From positions 1,063 through 21,267 of the forward strand of contig DJSH01000001.1 in assembly GCA_002440225.1 (NCBI GenBank): DNA of 20,205 nt, given 5' to 3'. The notes under the pieces were generated by a model. The model did no database searches, was not told the DNA's origin, and worked only from the letters and a program-made list of their open reading frames with translations. Position numbers and translations under genes: made by a program. The stretch is from Candidatus Segatella violae. GTDB lineage: Bacteria > Bacteroidota > Bacteroidia > Bacteroidales > Bacteroidaceae. Shown here piece by piece: positions 1 through 8,473 of this stretch (positions are counted from its first letter, which is position 1; each line of letters opens with the position of its first letter).

Positions 1-3000
1 ACGAAGCCTACGGCATTCTCAGTCGATTTGTCTAAGCGCATCGAGGCGGATAGCTTGAAGTCCGTAACTTTCTCTTATCGTAATGCCAGTGGTATGGAGA
101 TTGCGAGCAGCTTGAAGTATCGCATCGACCAAGGCAAGTGGGCTGATGGTTATGCCAATGTTCCGATGCCAATCGATTCCTTGATGTCGGGCGTACATGA
201 GCTGGAGGCTATCTGCGGAGTAGATACTTTGCAGCAGAAATTCACTGTCTTTAGCATCAAGGATACGCATCCGATGGAGCCTACTACCGAATGGTATTAC
301 CAGACTGCCGATGTCTTCCCTCGTGATGGCAAACCAGTCTATGTACAGGTGGGTTCTTCGGAGAATGGAGCGCATATTGTTTACTCCATTATCGCAGGTA
401 ACAAACTCTTGGAGAAAGGTGCCTGGGAGTTGGGCGACAGCATTGTCACTCTTCCGCTTACCTATAAGCCTGAATATGCTTCGGGCATTGTCATCAACTA
501 TAGTTTCGTGAAGGAGGGCAAGTGCTATACTCGTACGATACGCATCGCCCGTCCTTTGCCTGAGAAGAAGTTGAATATCAAGTGGAAGACTTTCCGCAAC
601 CGTTTGACTCCAGGACAGAAGGAGGAGTGGACCTTGAACATCACGACTCCTGACGGCAAGCCTGCCAAGGCGCAGTTGATGAGTGTGCTCTATGATAAGT
701 CGCTCGACAATCTTGCCAGTCATCGTTGGGATTTGTCGCTCGGTTTCTCGCAGATGTTGCCAAACTGCTATTGGAGGCATAACCTTAGCTATCGTCCTTT
801 CGGATTGAGTGGCACTTATCCTACCAAGTATTATGATGAGAAGGAACTGGAGGTGGATCACTTCGATGAATCTTATTTCAGTCACATTTATGCGAATAGT
901 AATTTTGCTTATCTGACGGGAGGTGTTTCTGACAGAACCGTTGAGGCGGTACGTATGGAAAAGCATAGCGCCGTCCACGATGAAGGCAGAATCATTGTTG
1001 GTTACGGAATGGCTCGCAAACAGGCTGCTCCGATGATGGCATCTCGTGCCAATTCTGATGGTGTTGCTATGGATGTGGCAGAGGATATTGAAGTAGCTGC
1101 GCCAGCTCCAGTTTCAGAAAAGGAGGAAAAGGTTCTCGACAATGTGCAGGTTCGTGAGAACTTGAACGAGACAGCCTTCTTTTATCCTGTCTTGGAGACG
1201 GATAGCAAGGGAAATGTTGCCATCAAGTTCACCTTGCCAGAGAGTGTTACCACTTGGAAATTCATGGGCTTGGCTCATGACAAGGAGATGCGCAACGCTA
1301 TGCTCGATGCCGAGGCTGTGGCTCAGAAGACGGTGATGGTACAGCCTAACATGCCTCGTTTCCTGCGTGAGGGCGACAAGGCGACCATCGTGACCAAGAT
1401 TTTCAATACATCGGATAAGAAGGTGGGCGGTAATGCCCGTATGCAAATCATCGACCCAGAGACCAACAAGGTGGTTTGGCAGAAGAACGCCAAATATAAC
1501 GTGGATGCCAACGGTTCTGCTACCTTGTCATTCGATGTGGAAGGACTGAAAGAAGGTGTTTATATTAATAAGGTGGTGGCTTCGGGTAATGGCTACAGCG
1601 ATGGCGAGCAGCATTACTTGCCTGTGTTGAGCAACCGTGAACTCGTTACCAATACCCTGCCTATTACCTTGACAGAGAAAGGTGTGAAGGATTTCGACCT
1701 CTCATCGTTGTTTGCTGGAAAGGATGGCAAGAGTTTGATAGGCAAGAATGGTGAATTGGATAAGAATGTAGCTGATGCCAAGGTGACCATCGAATACGCC
1801 AACAATCCTAGTTGGCTGATGATTCAGGCGTTGCCTTCCCTCAGCAATCCAACCAATGATGACAATGCCATCTCCTTGATGGCGGCAATCTATAGCAACA
1901 GCATCGCTCGCCATATTATGAAGTCCTCTCCAGTCATCAAGCAGGTGGTGGAGCTTTGGAAGAAGGAGCAAGCATCGAATGGAGCTTCGTCTTCTCATGC
2001 TTCTGGCTATACCGCTTCTGGCAAGCTTGCTACTTCCTTGATGAGCAGTTTGGAGAAGAACCAGGAACTCAAGAACTTGGTCTTGGAAGAGACTCCTTGG
2101 GTGATGGATGCCGACAAGGAAAGCGAGCAGAAGGCAAAACTCATCAATTACTTCGATGAGACGCAAGTCGCCTCTCGCTTGGCAGCCCAAATCGCAAAGT
2201 TGCAAGCCTTGCAGAGTCCGTTAGGAGCCTTCTCTTGGTGGAAGGGCATGGATGGCAACAGATATGTTACCACTGCCGTAGCCAAGATGATGGCTCGACT
2301 CAACCAGATGATAGGCAGTCAGAGCGATGTGAATCCTCTGCTTCGTAGTGCCCTCTCTTACTTACAGGATGAAGCTGCCAAGGAAGTGAAGGAGATGAAA
2401 AAGAGAGAGGCTGAACTCTTGAAGAAAAAGGCTGAGGCAGAAAACGGAAGCAAGACATATAAGAATATCGTAGCTCAGTTGGCTAGCATTCGACCAAGCG
2501 AGGATGCAGTGGATTATCTCTATATCTTGTCGCTTGATGGCAATCATTCATCTATTTCTGGTAAGAAACTGAATACATCGGCTTCTTCCGATAAGGATTA
2601 TCTCTTGAAGAAGATGGCAGATAAAAATGGCGAATTTACCATTTATGGCAAGGCGATAGCCGCCGTGGTTCTCGCCAGGAATGGATACAAGCAGCAGGCT
2701 GCAGACTATTTGCAGAGCATCAACGAATACTCAGTCTATAAACCAGAGGTGGGACGCTACTTCGATACTCGCAAGGCAACCTACAGTTGGAGAGACTATA
2801 AGATTCCAACACAGGTGGCTGCGATAGAGGCAATGAAACTGTTGGGTGAACCTGTCAATGAGATGCAACTCTGGTTGCTCCAGTCGAAGCGAACCCAGGC
2901 TTGGGATACCCCGGTCAATACCGTGGATGCAGTCTATGCTTTCTTGAATGGCAAGGAGGCTGTCTTGGAAAAGACAACAGAGAATGCTACCATCAAGCTT

Positions 3001-3606
3001 GATGGCAAGGTGCTTTCTCTGCCTAAGGCTACCGCAGGTCTCGGTTATGTAAAGATATCGAAGCAAGGCACTGCCAAGACCTTGACCATCGACAAAAAGA
3101 ATGAGGGGACAAGTTGGGGAGCAGTCTATGCTCAGTTTGCCCAACCATCTTCCAAGATTGCTTCTGCCGAGTCGGGCATCAAGGTGACTCGCAAGATAGC
3201 CGAAGTCAAGGACGAGCAAGAGGCGAAGAATGCTAAGGTCATTGGCAAGAATGCCAAGGTCATCGGCAAGAACGCCAAGATAGGCGACAAGGTGAAGGTC
3301 ATCCTCACCATTACAGCCGACCGTGACTACGACTTTGTGCAAATTGTGGATAAGCGAGCTGCTTGTTTGGAGCCAGTCAATCAGTTGAGTGGCTACCAAT
3401 GGGGCTTGGGAGGCTATATATCTCCGAAGGACTATACAACAAATTTCTATTTCGATCGTTTATCTAAAGGTAAGCATCAGGTCGAGATGGAATACTACGT
3501 CGATAGAAAGGGCGATTATCTGAGCGGTACTTGCACCGTGCAGTGCGCTTACAGCCCAGAGTTCGGTGGCAGAGCTGAGGCTTATCAGATGGAAGTAAAA
3601 GAGTAA
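1..3606 (+). CDS. Alpha-2-macroglobulin family protein (5' end outside window)
   Basis: The reading frame is open from base 1, so this is the last 1201 residues of a longer protein; the first TTG/ATG codons inside the window are not its start. Family role: large envelope-anchored or periplasmic proteins thought to trap proteases or stabilise the envelope. Seen: several beta-rich macroglobulin-like stretches, then the A2M core signature near fragment residues 390-430 (ETAFFYPVLETD, TLPESVTTWKFMGLAHD), followed by an alpha-helical region containing LMIQALPSLSNPTNDD and a late YFDTRKATYSWRDYKIPTQ block. At the place where thioester members carry CxEQ, this protein has no cysteine or glutamine pair, so it cannot form the thioester bond. 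A short tandem repeat lies near the C-terminus (see 3229-3291). DUF1573 and ispH follow on the same strand. Family is secure; precise role is not. Confidence 0.85.
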   Translation, partial: TKPTAFSVDLSKRIEADSLKSVTFSYRNASGMEIASSLKYRIDQGKWADGYANVPMPIDSLMSGVHELEAICGVDTLQQKFTVFSIKDTHPMEPTTEWYYQTADVFPRDGKPVYVQVGSSENGAHIVYSIIAGNKLLEKGAWELGDSIVTLPLTYKPEYASGIVINYSFVKEGKCYTRTIRIARPLPEKKLNIKWKTFRNRLTPGQKEEWTLNITTPDGKPAKAQLMSVLYDKSLDNLASHRWDLSLGFSQMLPNCYWRHNLSYRPFGLSGTYPTKYYDEKELEVDHFDESYFSHIYANSNFAYLTGGVSDRTVEAVRMEKHSAVHDEGRIIVGYGMARKQAAPMMASRANSDGVAMDVAEDIEVAAPAPVSEKEEKVLDNVQVRENLNETAFFYPVLETDSKGNVAIKFTLPESVTTWKFMGLAHDKEMRNAMLDAEAVAQKTVMVQPNMPRFLREGDKATIVTKIFNTSDKKVGGNARMQIIDPETNKVVWQKNAKYNVDANGSATLSFDVEGLKEGVYINKVVASGNGYSDGEQHYLPVLSNRELVTNTLPITLTEKGVKDFDLSSLFAGKDGKSLIGKNGELDKNVADAKVTIEYANNPSWLMIQALPSLSNPTNDDNAISLMAAIYSNSIARHIMKSSPVIKQVVELWKKEQASNGASSSHASGYTASGKLATSLMSSLEKNQELKNLVLEETPWVMDADKESEQKAKLINYFDETQVASRLAAQIAKLQALQSPLGAFSWWKGMDGNRYVTTAVAKMMARLNQMIGSQSDVNPLLRSALSYLQDEAAKEVKEMKKREAELLKKKAEAENGSKTYKNIVAQLASIRPSEDAVDYLYILSLDGNHSSISGKKLNTSASSDKDYLLKKMADKNGEFTIYGKAIAAVVLARNGYKQQAADYLQSINEYSVYKPEVGRYFDTRKATYSWRDYKIPTQVAAIEAMKLLGEPVNEMQLWLLQSKRTQAWDTPVNTVDAVYAFLNGKEAVLEKTTENATIKLDGKVLSLPKATAGLGYVKISKQGTAKTLTIDKKNEGTSWGAVYAQFAQPSSKIASAESGIKVTRKIAEVKDEQEAKNAKVIGKNAKVIGKNAKIGDKVKVILTITADRDYDFVQIVDKRAACLEPVNQLSGYQWGLGGYISPKDYTTNFYFDRLSKGKHQVEMEYYVDRKGDYLSGTCTVQCAYSPEFGGRAEAYQMEVKE
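3229..3291 (+). repeat. In-frame 21-base tandem repeat in the A2M-like gene
   Basis: Three successive 21-base units encode NAKVIGK, NAKVIGK and NAKIGDK. The first two units are identical in protein but differ at synonymous third positions (aat/gct/att against aat/gcc/atc), so the duplication is not brand new. It lies in a lysine-rich linker before the last beta domain. Confidence 0.85.
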
Positions 3607-3630
3607 GTTCCTACTTCCATTGAGAAAAAT

Positions 3631-3653
3631 GAGAGTAAGTTTTCTTCACTCTC
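3631..3653. other. Short inverted repeat between A2M-like gene and DUF1573 gene
   Basis: GAGAGT (3631-3636) and ACTCTC (3648-3653) form a 6-bp stem with an 11-base loop. No T-run follows on the plus strand, so it is at most a weak attenuator or a processing site. I see no TAnnTTTG promoter between 3607 and 3700, which fits read-through from the upstream gene. Confidence 0.3.
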
Positions 3654-3700
3654 CTTGAAAACAGTAACAGAAAAGATTGATAATTAAAAAATAGAATACA

Positions 3701-4765
3701 ATGAAACGAATGAACATATTGATGCTCTCATCGCTGTTGGCGCTGTCGGCATCGGCTCAGAAGATTACCACTCAGCATGAGGTGGTGGACTGCGGACAAG
3801 TTATCTTCCGTCATCCTGTGACCGCTGAGTTCCAGATGAAGAACGAGGGCAACAAGCCTTTGGTCATCAAGAACGTCTATAAGAGTTGCGGTTGTACCTC
3901 GGTGGAATATCCGAAGAAGAGCATCGCGGCTGGCGAGAGCTTCGTGGTGAAGACGGTGTATGATGCCAAGCAGATGGGTACCTTCCAAAAGCAGGTGTTG
4001 CTCTATAGCAATGCCTCCGACGAACCTTTCATGGTGTCGATGCGAGGCAAGGTGGTGAGCAATGTCGAGGAATTCTCTGGCACTTACAATGAGATGTTGG
4101 GCGAGTTCAAGGCTGATACACAGGAGGTTGAGTTTGATGATGTCAACAAGGGCGACCGTCCTGTGCAACGCATCCATATCTTCAATCCTACCGACCAAAC
4201 GATGGAGCCTGTGGTGATGCACTTGCCTAGCTATCTCCATGCGCAGGTTTCGCCATCCAAGGTGGCTCCTCACCATTCTGCCGAGGTAGCCTTGGTGTTG
4301 GATTCCAAGAAACTGCGTGACTTCGGCTTGAACCAGACTTCCGTCTATCTCGGTGAGCGTCCTGGCGACAAGATTGCGCCGGAGAAGGAAATCGTGGTTT
4401 CCGCCGTCCTCCTGCCAGACTTTGACAAGATGACGCCAGCCGACAAGGCGAAGGCACCAAAGATCAAGATGTCAACCACCAACCTCGACTTGGGTAGTTT
4501 CGATGGCAAGAAGAAGTTGAAGGGTGAGATTCTCGTTACCAATGATGGTAAGTCGGTGCTCGACATCCGAAGTATGCAGATGTTTACGATGGGCTTGCAG
4601 GTACAGCTTAAGAAGAGCAAGATTCAGCCGGGTGAGACCGTGAAGATGAAGGTGACGGCAGTGGCTGCAGACCTGAAGAAGTCGCGTGCCAAGAACCCTC
4701 GTATCTTGATGATTACGAACGACCCAGACAATGCCAAGGTGGTAGTGAAGATTAATGTAAAATAA
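3701..4765 (+). CDS. Secreted DUF1573 domain protein
   Basis: 354 residues. The start at ATG 3701 gives a clean signal peptide with a hydrophobic core LMLSSLLALSASA and probable cleavage before QK. It is followed by three Ig/ASH-like beta domains. The first (about residues 22-125) has the DUF1573 hallmarks: a DCGQV opening, FQMKNEGNKPLVI, and the SCGCTSVEYPKK cysteine motif. The second runs about 135-235, and the third about 255-354, ending VVVKINVK. The family is widespread in Bacteroidetes and of unknown biochemical role. The ispH start codon follows one base after the stop, indicating co-transcription. Nothing in the sequence says why a secreted Ig-like protein is paired with an isoprenoid enzyme. 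Confidence 0.85.
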   Translation: MKRMNILMLSSLLALSASAQKITTQHEVVDCGQVIFRHPVTAEFQMKNEGNKPLVIKNVYKSCGCTSVEYPKKSIAAGESFVVKTVYDAKQMGTFQKQVLLYSNASDEPFMVSMRGKVVSNVEEFSGTYNEMLGEFKADTQEVEFDDVNKGDRPVQRIHIFNPTDQTMEPVVMHLPSYLHAQVSPSKVAPHHSAEVALVLDSKKLRDFGLNQTSVYLGERPGDKIAPEKEIVVSAVLLPDFDKMTPADKAKAPKIKMSTTNLDLGSFDGKKKLKGEILVTNDGKSVLDIRSMQMFTMGLQVQLKKSKIQPGETVKMKVTAVAADLKKSRAKNPRILMITNDPDNAKVVVKINVK

Positions 4766-4766
4766 A

Positions 4767-5642
4767 ATGCAGATAGAAATAGATAACGGTAGTGGTTTCT
4801 GCTTCGGCGTGACCACTGCCATCAAGAAAGCAGAAGAAGAGTTGACGAAGGGTGGTAAGCTTTACTGCCTCGGCGACATCGTACATAATGGCATGGAGGT
4901 GGAGCGCCTGCACAATGCTGGGCTTATTACCATCGACCATGAGGAGATGAAGGAACTGCATGGAGTAAAGGTTTTGCTCCGTGCCCATGGCGAGCCGCCA
5001 GAGACCTATGCCCTTGCAGAGAAGAATAACATCGAGATTATCGATGCTACTTGTCCTGTGGTGCTACAGTTGCAGAAGCGTATCAAGAAGCAGTATGTGA
5101 GCAACCCAGAGGCACAGATTGTCATCTTTGGCAAGAACGGGCATGCCGAAGTGTTGGGCTTGGTGGGACAGACCCAGAGCCATGCCATCGTGGTGGAGAA
5201 GTTTGATGATGTGAAACGATTGAATGAAACGGGCAAACTGGATTTTTCCAAGGACATCTACCTCTATTCTCAGACCACCAAGAGCCTTGATGAGTTCCAT
5301 CGCATCATCGAGTATTGTCAGGCGCATATCGTGGATGGCGCCATCTTCAAGAGTTTCGACACCATCTGTCGTCAGGTAGCCAACCGTATGCCGAACATTG
5401 CCAACTTTGCCAGCAAGCATGATGTCATCCTCTTTGTGAGCGGACGGAAAAGCAGTAATGGCAAGGTGCTTTTCAAGGAGTGCAAGAGCGTGAATGCGAG
5501 AAGCTATCAGATTGAAAGCGCCGAGGAGATAGACATGGCTTGGTTTGAGGGCGTGAATACCGTGGGCATCTGCGGAGCCACCAGTACGCCGAAATGGTTG
5601 ATGGAGGAGTGCAAGGAACGTATACTCGAAGATATTGAATAA
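4767..5642 (+). CDS. ispH: 4-hydroxy-3-methylbut-2-enyl diphosphate reductase
   Basis: 291 residues. IspH (LytB) catalyses the last step of the MEP pathway, reducing HMBPP to IPP and DMAPP with a [4Fe-4S] cluster in the cytoplasm. The three cluster cysteines are present: C12 (GSGFCFGV), C96 (DATCPVV) and C201 (FDTICRQVANRM). The substrate-binding residues are also visible: H40 in VHN, H74 in RAHGEPP, H126 and the proton-donor glutamate E128 in GHAEVLG. The SSNGKVL and GICGATSTPKWL motifs near the end match the family. Length is slightly short for bacterial IspH but complete. It starts one base after the DUF1573 stop. The porQ-cmk pair converges on it from the other strand; as I recall, porQ, cmk and ispH are also neighbours in Porphyromonas gingivalis. 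Confidence 0.95.
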   Translation: MQIEIDNGSGFCFGVTTAIKKAEEELTKGGKLYCLGDIVHNGMEVERLHNAGLITIDHEEMKELHGVKVLLRAHGEPPETYALAEKNNIEIIDATCPVVLQLQKRIKKQYVSNPEAQIVIFGKNGHAEVLGLVGQTQSHAIVVEKFDDVKRLNETGKLDFSKDIYLYSQTTKSLDEFHRIIEYCQAHIVDGAIFKSFDTICRQVANRMPNIANFASKHDVILFVSGRKSSNGKVLFKECKSVNARSYQIESAEEIDMAWFEGVNTVGICGATSTPKWLMEECKERILEDIE

Positions 5643-5673
5643 CGACTAAGCAAAATGATAGAATAGAAGCTAT

Positions 5674-5718
5674 AAAACAAAAACAGGTGGTAAATCTTCT
5701 CACGAGGACTTACCACCT
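5674..5718 (-). terminator. Rho-independent terminator, minus strand
   Basis: AGGTGGTAA (5685-5693) and TTACCACCT (5710-5718) form a perfect 9-bp stem with a 16-base loop. Read on the minus strand, the stem is followed by a T-rich tail (GTTTTTGTTTTATA), whereas the plus-strand side is A-rich. It therefore ends leftward transcripts: either the porQ-cmk mRNA about 180 bases past the cmk stop, or a separate short RNA from the promoter at 5782-5813. Confidence 0.75.
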
Positions 5719-5775
5719 TCAAAAAACAGTAATTAACTCAAAATTTATAATCTATATCATTACTACCTTGTCATT
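5675..5775 (-). ncRNA. Candidate small RNA in the ispH/cmk convergent gap
   Basis: Between two convergent genes, where no promoter is needed, the minus strand carries a good promoter (5782-5813) and, about 60 bases past the expected start, a strong terminator. The outlined transcript is about 100 bases, with an A/T-rich 5' half and a 3' terminator stem. It contains no useful ORF (the first ATG opens only three codons). I do not recognise a known RNA family. An accidental promoter match is possible. Confidence 0.4.
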
Positions 5776-5781
5776 TGTTTG

Positions 5782-5813
5782 CAAAAATAAATAAAACATT
5801 TCATTTATCCAAA
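5782..5813 (-). promoter_or_regulatory. Bacteroidetes-type promoter, minus strand
   Basis: On the minus strand, TTTG (5810-5813) is followed by exactly 20 bases and then TATTTTTG (5782-5789), matching the primary Bacteroidetes pattern TTTG-N19-21-TAnnTTTG. The expected start is near 5775. No gene lies downstream before the terminator. Confidence 0.55.
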
Positions 5814-5895
5814 AACGTTTCACTGAACTGTAACATTCTATCGCCCAACGTATGTAGTTTAACATAAATTAAGCTATGCAAGGTCGTGAATGTTA

Positions 5896-6588
5896 TTATT
5901 CAGCAGCAGCCTTACGATATTGTTCCATCAGCCATTCTTTTTGTTCGGGAATGGTCATGTTGCTGTTGTCGAGTGTGATGGCATCAGCAGCTTTTTTCAG
6001 TGGGGATGTTTCACGATGGGTATCTATATAGTCGCGTTCTTCCACATTCTTGAGAATGTCATCGAAATCGGCTGGCATTCCTTTGGCTTGAAGTTCATCA
6101 TATCGTCGTTGAGCTCTTATATGTGAGCTAGCAGTAACGAAAATCTTCAGTTCGGCATTTGGAAAAACGGTGGTGCCTATGTCGCGGCCGTCCATCACGA
6201 TGCCCTTTTCTTCGCCCATCTTCTGTTGTTGTGCCACCAAGGTCTCTCTTACGAAAGGTACTGCTGCGATGGGGCTTACATGGCTTGATACTTCTAGTGA
6301 GCGAATTTCTTTTTCCACCAACTCGCCGTTGAGATAGCAATCGGGCCGACCTGTGCTTTTATTAAACTTGAATGAGATGTGAATGTTTGCCATTGCGGGC
6401 TTCAATTTCTCTACATCAACACTTCCATCTCCTAAAAAGAGATTGTGGCGCAATGCATAGAGAGTTACCGAGCGATACATAGCTCCAGTGTCTACGTATA
6501 CATAACCTATTTCTTTGGCTAGATCTTTTGCCATTGTGCTCTTACCACATGAGGAGTAACCATCGATGGCTATTGTAATCTTTTTCAT
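5896..6588 (-). CDS. cmk: Cytidylate kinase
   Basis: 230 residues. It phosphorylates CMP and dCMP with ATP in pyrimidine nucleotide salvage and turnover, in the cytoplasm. Seen: N-terminal P-loop GYSSCGKST (K16), in the SSCGKS form common in Bacteroidetes; the CMP-binding VDTGAMYRSVTLYAL; the MDGRDIGTTVFPNA motif; and a lid/arginine segment RAQRRYDEL. Length and order are normal for bacterial Cmk. The start at ATG 6588 leaves a 26-base gap after porQ, so the two are probably one transcript from the porQ promoter. Confidence 0.95.
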   Translation of the reverse strand: MKKITIAIDGYSSCGKSTMAKDLAKEIGYVYVDTGAMYRSVTLYALRHNLFLGDGSVDVEKLKPAMANIHISFKFNKSTGRPDCYLNGELVEKEIRSLEVSSHVSPIAAVPFVRETLVAQQQKMGEEKGIVMDGRDIGTTVFPNAELKIFVTASSHIRAQRRYDELQAKGMPADFDDILKNVEERDYIDTHRETSPLKKAADAITLDNSNMTIPEQKEWLMEQYRKAAAE

Positions 6589-6614
6589 TGTTTGTCTATT
6601 TTTTATTTGTAATT

Positions 6615-7562
6615 TTATAATCTATATGCTAAGTTGAGGAGAACGCTATTGCTGCTTACATGATATTTACCGTAAGCTACATTCAATTGAAATCGCTCCA
6701 GGTTGATGCCACCTCCTACAGAAAAGCCTGCTCCGTGGCTGCTTCCTTCTCCTTCTGTGTCCGTGATTTTCATTTCGTTAGCTCTTCTGAAATTGTAACC
6801 TGTACCCACCCAGATGCTTTCTGTGATGAGTAGGTCGGCACCTATCACGGCATGGTCTTTCAGGCTATCGTGCCAATGGTTGAGGTTGACGAGGGTAGCT
6901 GATAGGCGGAAGGGGGTGTTGACGAACCGTTTGCTGACACCTAACTGTAAGTCAATGGGCAGCTTTTCATGCTCATTGTTGAAGGTTTTCAACTGTCCAC
7001 CCAGATTCTTTGCCACGCACGACACCGACCATTCATAATCTGGGTCATAGTAATTGACGCCCAGGTCCACGGCCATAGCAATGGAATTGTAACTGCCAAT
7101 ATATGATGTGATAAATTTGGCTGTGATTCCACCAACGAAATTTTTGCCCATCATGTATGAGAAATAGCCAGCGAAACTCAAGTCCTTGGCGGAGAAATCT
7201 CCCAGGGAGTTGTTGTTCTCATCCGTTTGCTTTATCGTACCATAATCCACATATTGTGCAGAAACTGCCCATGAAGCCTTTTCCTTGACAATGCGGTTGA
7301 ATGATGCCGAGGCGGTGTTGACTCCCGACATGTAATTCATGTAGTTTAAGTTGATGGTCTTGTCGCTCACTGACGCCAATAGTGCCGGATTGTTGAATAT
7401 GAAGGTTTCATCATCTTCGATCAAGGTGATGTTATCTCCTCCGATTGCTGCAGCATGAGCACTCACAGGTAATCTCAGAAAGTTATATCCAGTTTGGCTC
7501 TCTTGTGCGTTAATATTTGTTGCCAAAATTGCCAATAGGACCGAAAAACCAACTTTTTTCAT
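6615..7562 (-). CDS. porQ: Type IX secretion system outer-membrane protein PorQ
   Basis: 315 residues. PorQ is an outer-membrane beta-barrel of the FadL-like PorV/PorQ group, an accessory part of the type IX secretion attachment machinery. Seen: signal peptide MKKVGFSVLLAILATNINA|QE; the early signature TGYNFLRLPVSAHAAAIGGD; IFNNPALLASV; then alternating aromatic beta strands to a barrel-type end LLNLAYRL. The frame is open to an ATG at 7625, but that start would put 21 residues before the signal peptide and would include the promoter box at 7584-7591, so ATG 7562 is chosen. It is followed by cmk on the same strand. tonB is transcribed divergently. Confidence 0.88.
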   Translation of the reverse strand: MKKVGFSVLLAILATNINAQESQTGYNFLRLPVSAHAAAIGGDNITLIEDDETFIFNNPALLASVSDKTINLNYMNYMSGVNTASASFNRIVKEKASWAVSAQYVDYGTIKQTDENNNSLGDFSAKDLSFAGYFSYMMGKNFVGGITAKFITSYIGSYNSIAMAVDLGVNYYDPDYEWSVSCVAKNLGGQLKTFNNEHEKLPIDLQLGVSKRFVNTPFRLSATLVNLNHWHDSLKDHAVIGADLLITESIWVGTGYNFRRANEMKITDTEGEGSSHGAGFSVGGGINLERFQLNVAYGKYHVSSNSVLLNLAYRL

Positions 7563-7583
7563 TATATTTCTCAAAATCTTTTG

Positions 7584-7591
7584 CAAAGATA
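7584..7591 (-). promoter_or_regulatory. porQ-cmk promoter, -7 box
   Basis: The minus strand reads TATCTTTG, a full TAnnTTTG match, about 22 bases before the porQ ATG at 7562. The matching -33 position reads TTACTG, a weak box. Its place rules out the longer upstream start for porQ. Confidence 0.55.
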
Positions 7592-7614
7592 CAGCTTTTT
7601 TCAAGAATAAGCAG

Positions 7615-7622
7615 TAATTTTG
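7615..7622 (+). promoter_or_regulatory. Possible tonB promoter, -7 box
   Basis: TAATTTTG matches TAnnTTTG about 87 bases before the tonB start, but no TTG lies 20 bases upstream. It would give a leader of about 80 bases, and the box sits back to back with the porQ promoter. Confidence 0.3.
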
Positions 7623-7631
7623 CAATGTTTT

Positions 7632-7681
7632 CGTTGATATTAACGGAATGAAACAAGAATTATTGCAGTTTTAAGCTGCAA
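7632..7681. promoter_or_regulatory. Dyad-symmetric sites in the tonB leader
   Basis: Two inverted repeats lie between the divergent porQ and tonB promoters and the tonB start. CGTTGATATTAACG (7632-7645) is a near-palindrome. TTGCAG (7663-7668) and CTGCAA (7676-7681) are 6-bp arms around a 7-base centre. Either could be an operator or a small leader hairpin. No regulator can be named from the sequence. Confidence 0.25.
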
Positions 7682-7708
7682 AATATATAAGAATAAGGAT
7701 ATAGAATT

Positions 7709-8446
7709 GTGGAAATAAAGAAATCACAGAATGCTCAGTTGGAGGACAAGCGAATTACGTTTTTCTTGCTTGGTTTACTCTTGGCATTTTCGCTCCTCTT
7801 TGTGGGATTGCAATATTCCAACGGCCCGCAAGGGGATGACGACGCGGCTCAGGATATGGAAGACTTGGCGCAAGACTTGGAAATGTCTGCACCCCAAGAC
7901 CAAAAGGATATGGTGTCGGCTGAGGCTGCAGCCGCTGCTCCTGCCTCCAAGGCTATCACCCAGCAAGTGAAGGCCGCAGAGAAGGCGGAGAACGCTCCCC
8001 AGAAAATCAGCACAACCACGAGTCAGTTGGTCATAGGAGATGGCTCTGGCGTAGTGGATGGTGCAAATGTGAAGGAGGCTGCTCCAGAGACGGCGGTGGA
8101 CAACTCTAATCCCAACGCTTTGGCTGAGGCACCCATTGTGTTTACCGTGGTGCAGAAAATCCCGGAGTTCCCGGGTGGATGGTCTGCCTACATGCAATGG
8201 CTCACCAAAAACTTAAAGTATCCTCCAGCTGCTCAAAAAAACAAGATACAAGGTACGGTGGTTGTGTCGTTCATTGTCAACAAGGATGGAAGTGTTGCCA
8301 ATGTGCGTGTGAGCACGTCGGTAGATCCTTTGCTCGACAACGAGGCGCTGCGTGTGATGAAGATGATGCCTAAGTGGAAACCGGGTATCGACAAGAATAA
8401 GGTATGTCGCACGATGATTGCCGTACCAGTGGTGTTTGCTCTGTAA
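7709..8446 (+). CDS. TonB family energy transducer
   Basis: 245 residues. TonB couples the inner-membrane ExbB-ExbD motor to outer-membrane TonB-dependent transporters. Seen: the Bacteroidetes N-terminus MEIKKSQNAQLEDKRITFF; one membrane anchor about residues 18-37; a long Ala/Asp/Glu-rich periplasmic linker (about 40-145) instead of the proline-rich linker of enterobacterial TonB; and a C-terminal TonB domain with IPEFPGGWSAYMQWL, LKYPPAAQ, GTVVVSFIVNKDGSV and the end MMPKWKPGIDKNKV. The start is GTG at 7709, which reproduces the conserved MEIKKS beginning; no in-frame ATG fits. A polyprenyl synthase gene follows after 27 bases. exbB/exbD are close by (10526-12795), so these probably form a working set. 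Confidence 0.92.
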   Translation: MEIKKSQNAQLEDKRITFFLLGLLLAFSLLFVGLQYSNGPQGDDDAAQDMEDLAQDLEMSAPQDQKDMVSAEAAAAAPASKAITQQVKAAEKAENAPQKISTTTSQLVIGDGSGVVDGANVKEAAPETAVDNSNPNALAEAPIVFTVVQKIPEFPGGWSAYMQWLTKNLKYPPAAQKNKIQGTVVVSFIVNKDGSVANVRVSTSVDPLLDNEALRVMKMMPKWKPGIDKNKVCRTMIAVPVVFAL

Positions 8447-8473
8447 AATTATAAATTTAAATACTAATTTAAT

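Noticed and set aside
19..978. Long minus-strand open frames opposite the A2M-like gene
   Set aside because: They lie wholly opposite a well-supported coding frame and have no family motifs or promoter; they are shadows of its codon use.
6604..6625. 14-base match (TTTATAATCTATAT) shared by the porQ end and the candidate RNA near 5748
   Set aside because: Both are in A/T-rich sequence and in the same orientation, so they cannot pair; chance is the simplest explanation.
7563..7625. A longer PorQ start at 7625
   Set aside because: It would place 21 residues before the signal peptide and would include the promoter -7 box TATCTTTG at 7584-7591.
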